DNA from: JBEKYH01 sp049511115
Lineage (GTDB): Bacteria; Planctomycetota; Phycisphaerae; Tepidisphaerales; Tepidisphaeraceae
Direction of reading: 5' to 3'
Length of the DNA stretch: 7,189 nucleotides
Assembly: GCA_049511115.1 (NCBI GenBank)
Contig: JBEKYH010000262.1
Span: forward strand, 1 to 7,189
Part shown: positions 5,913 to 7,189 of the stretch, piece after piece
Layout: each line of letters starts with the position of its first letter
Numbering within the stretch: the first letter of the stretch is position 1
The notes under the pieces: generated by a model
What the model was told of the DNA's origin: nothing
Databases searched by the model: none
Seen by the model: the letters and a program-made list of their open reading frames with translations, nothing else
Made by a program: the position numbers and the translations under genes

Positions 5913-6401
5913 TTATTCCCCCTGATTATGAGGTGGATCGTTTTGCTTCGGAAACCTAAACCCCTGTCGTTTTCCGAACTCTTCGAGCCGAATCCCGGCC
6001 TCGATCCCGGAGTGTTCCGCTTGATTTGCTAACTCGCGGACGATCAGACAGAGAGCCTCCGCCGCGAGGGCTCTCCGTTGTAAGGCCTCGCCCTGAGGCT
6101 TTTGACCGGCCTCCCGGCGGACTTCGGCATTATTTCGATCCATCATATAGTGGCACTGAAGCATTGTATCAAAGAACACCAATAGACTGGGGGGTACGTC
6201 GTTTGGACGCTGCATAGAAGCCATAATGCTTTGAATTTCGGTATGCGCGTTGAACCCTTGGCTAGCTATGTTTCCGAGTCCGGCGGCCGTAGCCGAATGA
6301 TGGGTTTCCTGGAGCCAACCCAGGAAATACGCGAGCATCTCGCCAGGAGTGACTTGCTTCTCCTTGCAGATTCGGTCGATGACCACAAATGGATGTTCCA
6401 T
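5913..6401 (-). CDS. Hypothetical protein, 162 residues, unknown function (first gene of islet operon)
   Basis: I do not recognise this protein. It looks soluble and largely alpha-helical. A helix at about 3-33 includes PGEMLAYFLGWLQ (residues 19-31), followed by an Ala/Gly-rich stretch near 37-50. Next come a Met/Phe-rich helix near 55-92 with LLVFFDTMLQCHYMM at 73-87, a basic Gln/Arg-rich segment near 93-110, and an Ala/Leu-rich helix at 108-130. The C-terminus is polar and ends in PPHNQGE. No catalytic motif is evident. The ATG at 6401 has no Shine-Dalgarno sequence; an internal Met22 has only a weak GGCGAG before it, so the longer form is kept. A -10-like TAGAAT sits eight bases before the ATG, which would make a leaderless mRNA. 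The gene heads the lower-GC operon and is divergent from the DUF4406 gene. Confidence 0.65.
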   Translation of the reverse strand: MEHPFVVIDRICKEKQVTPGEMLAYFLGWLQETHHSATAAGLGNIASQGFNAHTEIQSIMASMQRPNDVPPSLLVFFDTMLQCHYMMDRNNAEVRREAGQKPQGEALQRRALAAEALCLIVRELANQAEHSGIEAGIRLEEFGKRQGFRFPKQNDPPHNQGE

Positions 6402-6540
6402 AGGCGAGATTCTATCGCCAAGTTAGGCCCGATAACACACGGCGCCAAGATCCGGAACAGCTCCTGCGCCCTCCGGTCAAAAGGAGAGCGCCGACAAAAA
6501 GTCTTTACCTCCCACATCCGCCCCGGTTACCCTTCCCCCC
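6402..6540. other. Divergent intergenic region between islet operon and DUF4406 gene
   Basis: These 139 bases should hold the promoters of both divergent genes. On the minus side there is the TAGAAT listed separately. On the plus side I see no clear -10/-35 pair; the last 30 bases are strongly pyrimidine-rich up to the ATG. CTCCT (about 6461-6465) and AGGAG (about 6481-6485) form a short inverted repeat with a 15-base loop, of unknown meaning. Confidence 0.35.
6409..6414 (-). promoter_or_regulatory. Candidate -10 element giving a leaderless transcript of the islet operon
   Basis: TAGAAT on the minus strand ends seven bases before the ATG at 6401, so transcription would begin at or next to the start codon. 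This would explain the missing ribosome binding site. No convincing -35 hexamer lies 16-18 bases upstream (the sequence there is TGTTAT-like), so the call is weak. Confidence 0.25.
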
Positions 6541-6942
6541 ATGAAACTCATCTACATCGCCGGCCCCTATCGCGGCGCGGGGCAATGGCAGATTTTCCAG
6601 AACATCCGCCGGGCCGAGGCGCTGGCGCTGCAAGTCTGGCAAATGGGGGCGGCCTGCATCTGCCCGCATAAGAACACCGAATCCTTCAACGGCGCCGCTC
6701 CCGACCGCGTCTGGCTCGACGGCGACCTGGAAATCGTCCGCCGCTGCGACGCGATCCTCTGCGCCCCCGGCTGGGAGTCTTCCTCCGGCTCGCTTGGCGA
6801 AATCGCGTTGGCGAGGGAACTAGGGCTGCCGATTTTCTATTCATTAGAGGAATTGGCGAAATGGATGAAGGATGGCGCGGCTTGCGAGCCACTTGATGGC
6901 CCACTCATACTGCCCTGGGAAGAAGAAGCCGAGAGGCGTTAA
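6541..6942 (+). CDS. DUF4406 / nucleoside 2-deoxyribosyltransferase-like protein
   Basis: The 133-residue protein opens with MKLIYIAGPYRG, the typical first strand and nucleotide-binding loop of DUF4406 proteins. They belong to the nucleoside 2-deoxyribosyltransferase-like Rossmann superfamily. Next come a helix with NIRRAEALALQVW (21-33), CPHKN at 41-45, W58-L-D-G-D62 and the strand CDAILCAPGW at 69-78. Then SSGSLGEIALARELGLPIFY (81-100) supplies Glu87 at the position of the superfamily's usual catalytic Glu. Members cleave or transfer N-glycosidic bonds of nucleosides or nucleotides; for this protein the substrate is unknown. Length is normal for the family. The C-terminal 25 residues, acidic and Trp-containing, are variable. 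There is no Shine-Dalgarno site, only a C-rich leader, but the ATG is fixed by the conserved N-terminus. Such genes are frequent in phages and accessory regions. The stop overlaps that of the convergent gene. Confidence 0.85.
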   Translation: MKLIYIAGPYRGAGQWQIFQNIRRAEALALQVWQMGAACICPHKNTESFNGAAPDRVWLDGDLEIVRRCDAILCAPGWESSSGSLGEIALARELGLPIFYSLEELAKWMKDGAACEPLDGPLILPWEEEAERR

Positions 6943-7189
6943 GCGGCCACCGCCCCCATCGGCATTTTCCGGGGATGCGGCGGGCGCGATCGTACCAGCC
7001 ACAATGCCGGCATCGCCGCGAACAGAGCCGCCAGCGCATACGCAGGAATCTCAATATCGTAACGACCGCGATCCGAGGTCATGAAATAGAACCCGAGGTG
7101 ATAAAAGCCAAACTGCGTTAGAAACTTCCCGCCCCAGAGCGGCTCCCTGTAAAAGGTGAACTTCCCATCGTAAATTTGAAACTGATAGT
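6939..7189 (-). CDS. Hypothetical protein with C-terminal membrane segment (C-terminal part only)
   Basis: The last 82 residues of a minus-strand gene are visible; its start lies beyond the window end. The visible part starts with an aromatic-rich, probably beta-rich stretch containing YDGKFTFYRE (5-14), with Trp19 and many Phe/Tyr residues. Next comes DRGRYDIEIPAYALAALFAAMPALWLV (39-65), whose second half is a membrane segment. A basic tail (RSRPPHPRK, 66-74) follows, suggesting a cytoplasmic C-terminus. Small proteins with this architecture are common and uncharacterised in planctomycetes (recollection, not a search). The stop TAA at 6941-6939 overlaps the plus-strand stop of the DUF4406 gene within the palindrome TTAA. 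Confidence 0.65.
   Translation of the reverse strand, partial: YQFQIYDGKFTFYREPLWGGKFLTQFGFYHLGFYFMTSDRGRYDIEIPAYALAALFAAMPALWLVRSRPPHPRKMPMGAVAA

Noticed and set aside
5913..6401. Plus-strand frames (6026-6217 and 6231-6671) overlapping the 162-residue gene and the DUF4406 gene.
   Set aside because: The second overlaps the conserved DUF4406 coding region in another frame, and neither has a ribosome site or recognisable protein features. The minus-strand frame fits the operon spacing better.

Overview
The window looks like a GC-rich bacterial chromosome segment, most likely from a planctomycete, perhaps a Phycisphaerae-like lineage. This is an inference. It rests on a long membrane glycosyltransferase-like protein with TPRs and a Gln-Pro-Ala-Thr-rich tail, a fused siroheme-decarboxylase-like (Lrp/AsnC-type) protein, weak or absent Shine-Dalgarno sites at several genes, and short single-gene units facing alternate ways. 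No RNA gene, insertion sequence or CRISPR array was seen.

Layout. Bases 1-771 (minus) hold the first 257 codons of a type IV pilus / type II secretion assembly ATPase (PilB/GspE family), cut by the window edge. Its linker carries an unusual tetrapeptide repeat. A 254-base gene-free stretch follows, with a candidate promoter for that gene. Bases 1026-2156 (minus) encode a 376-residue protein made of two Lrp/AsnC-like halves, matching a fusion of the siroheme decarboxylase subunits AhbA and AhbB. Across a 69-base gap with overlapping opposed -10-like hexamers, bases 2226-5159 (plus) encode a 977-residue TMTC-like GT-C membrane protein with C-terminal TPRs.

Bases 5208-6401 (minus) form a distinct islet of lower GC. 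By hand count, 5221-5760 is about 48% GC, while sampled stretches of the flanking genes run from about 53% to 75%. It reads as a compact three-gene operon: a 162-residue protein of unknown function, a 43-residue small protein, and a 185-residue protein with a possible PD-(D/E)XK-nuclease-like core. The genes are spaced by 4 and 11 bases. The 43-residue gene is easy to miss, and the islet is the most likely place for something undescribed.

Divergent from the islet, bases 6541-6942 (plus) encode a DUF4406 / nucleoside 2-deoxyribosyltransferase-like protein. Its stop codon overlaps the stop of a minus-strand gene (6939-7189, cut by the window end) for a protein with one C-terminal membrane segment.

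Pilus ATPase, tetrapyrrole enzyme and glycosyltransferase-like protein look like unrelated housekeeping or envelope functions placed side by side. Only the islet genes show the tight spacing expected of genes working together.
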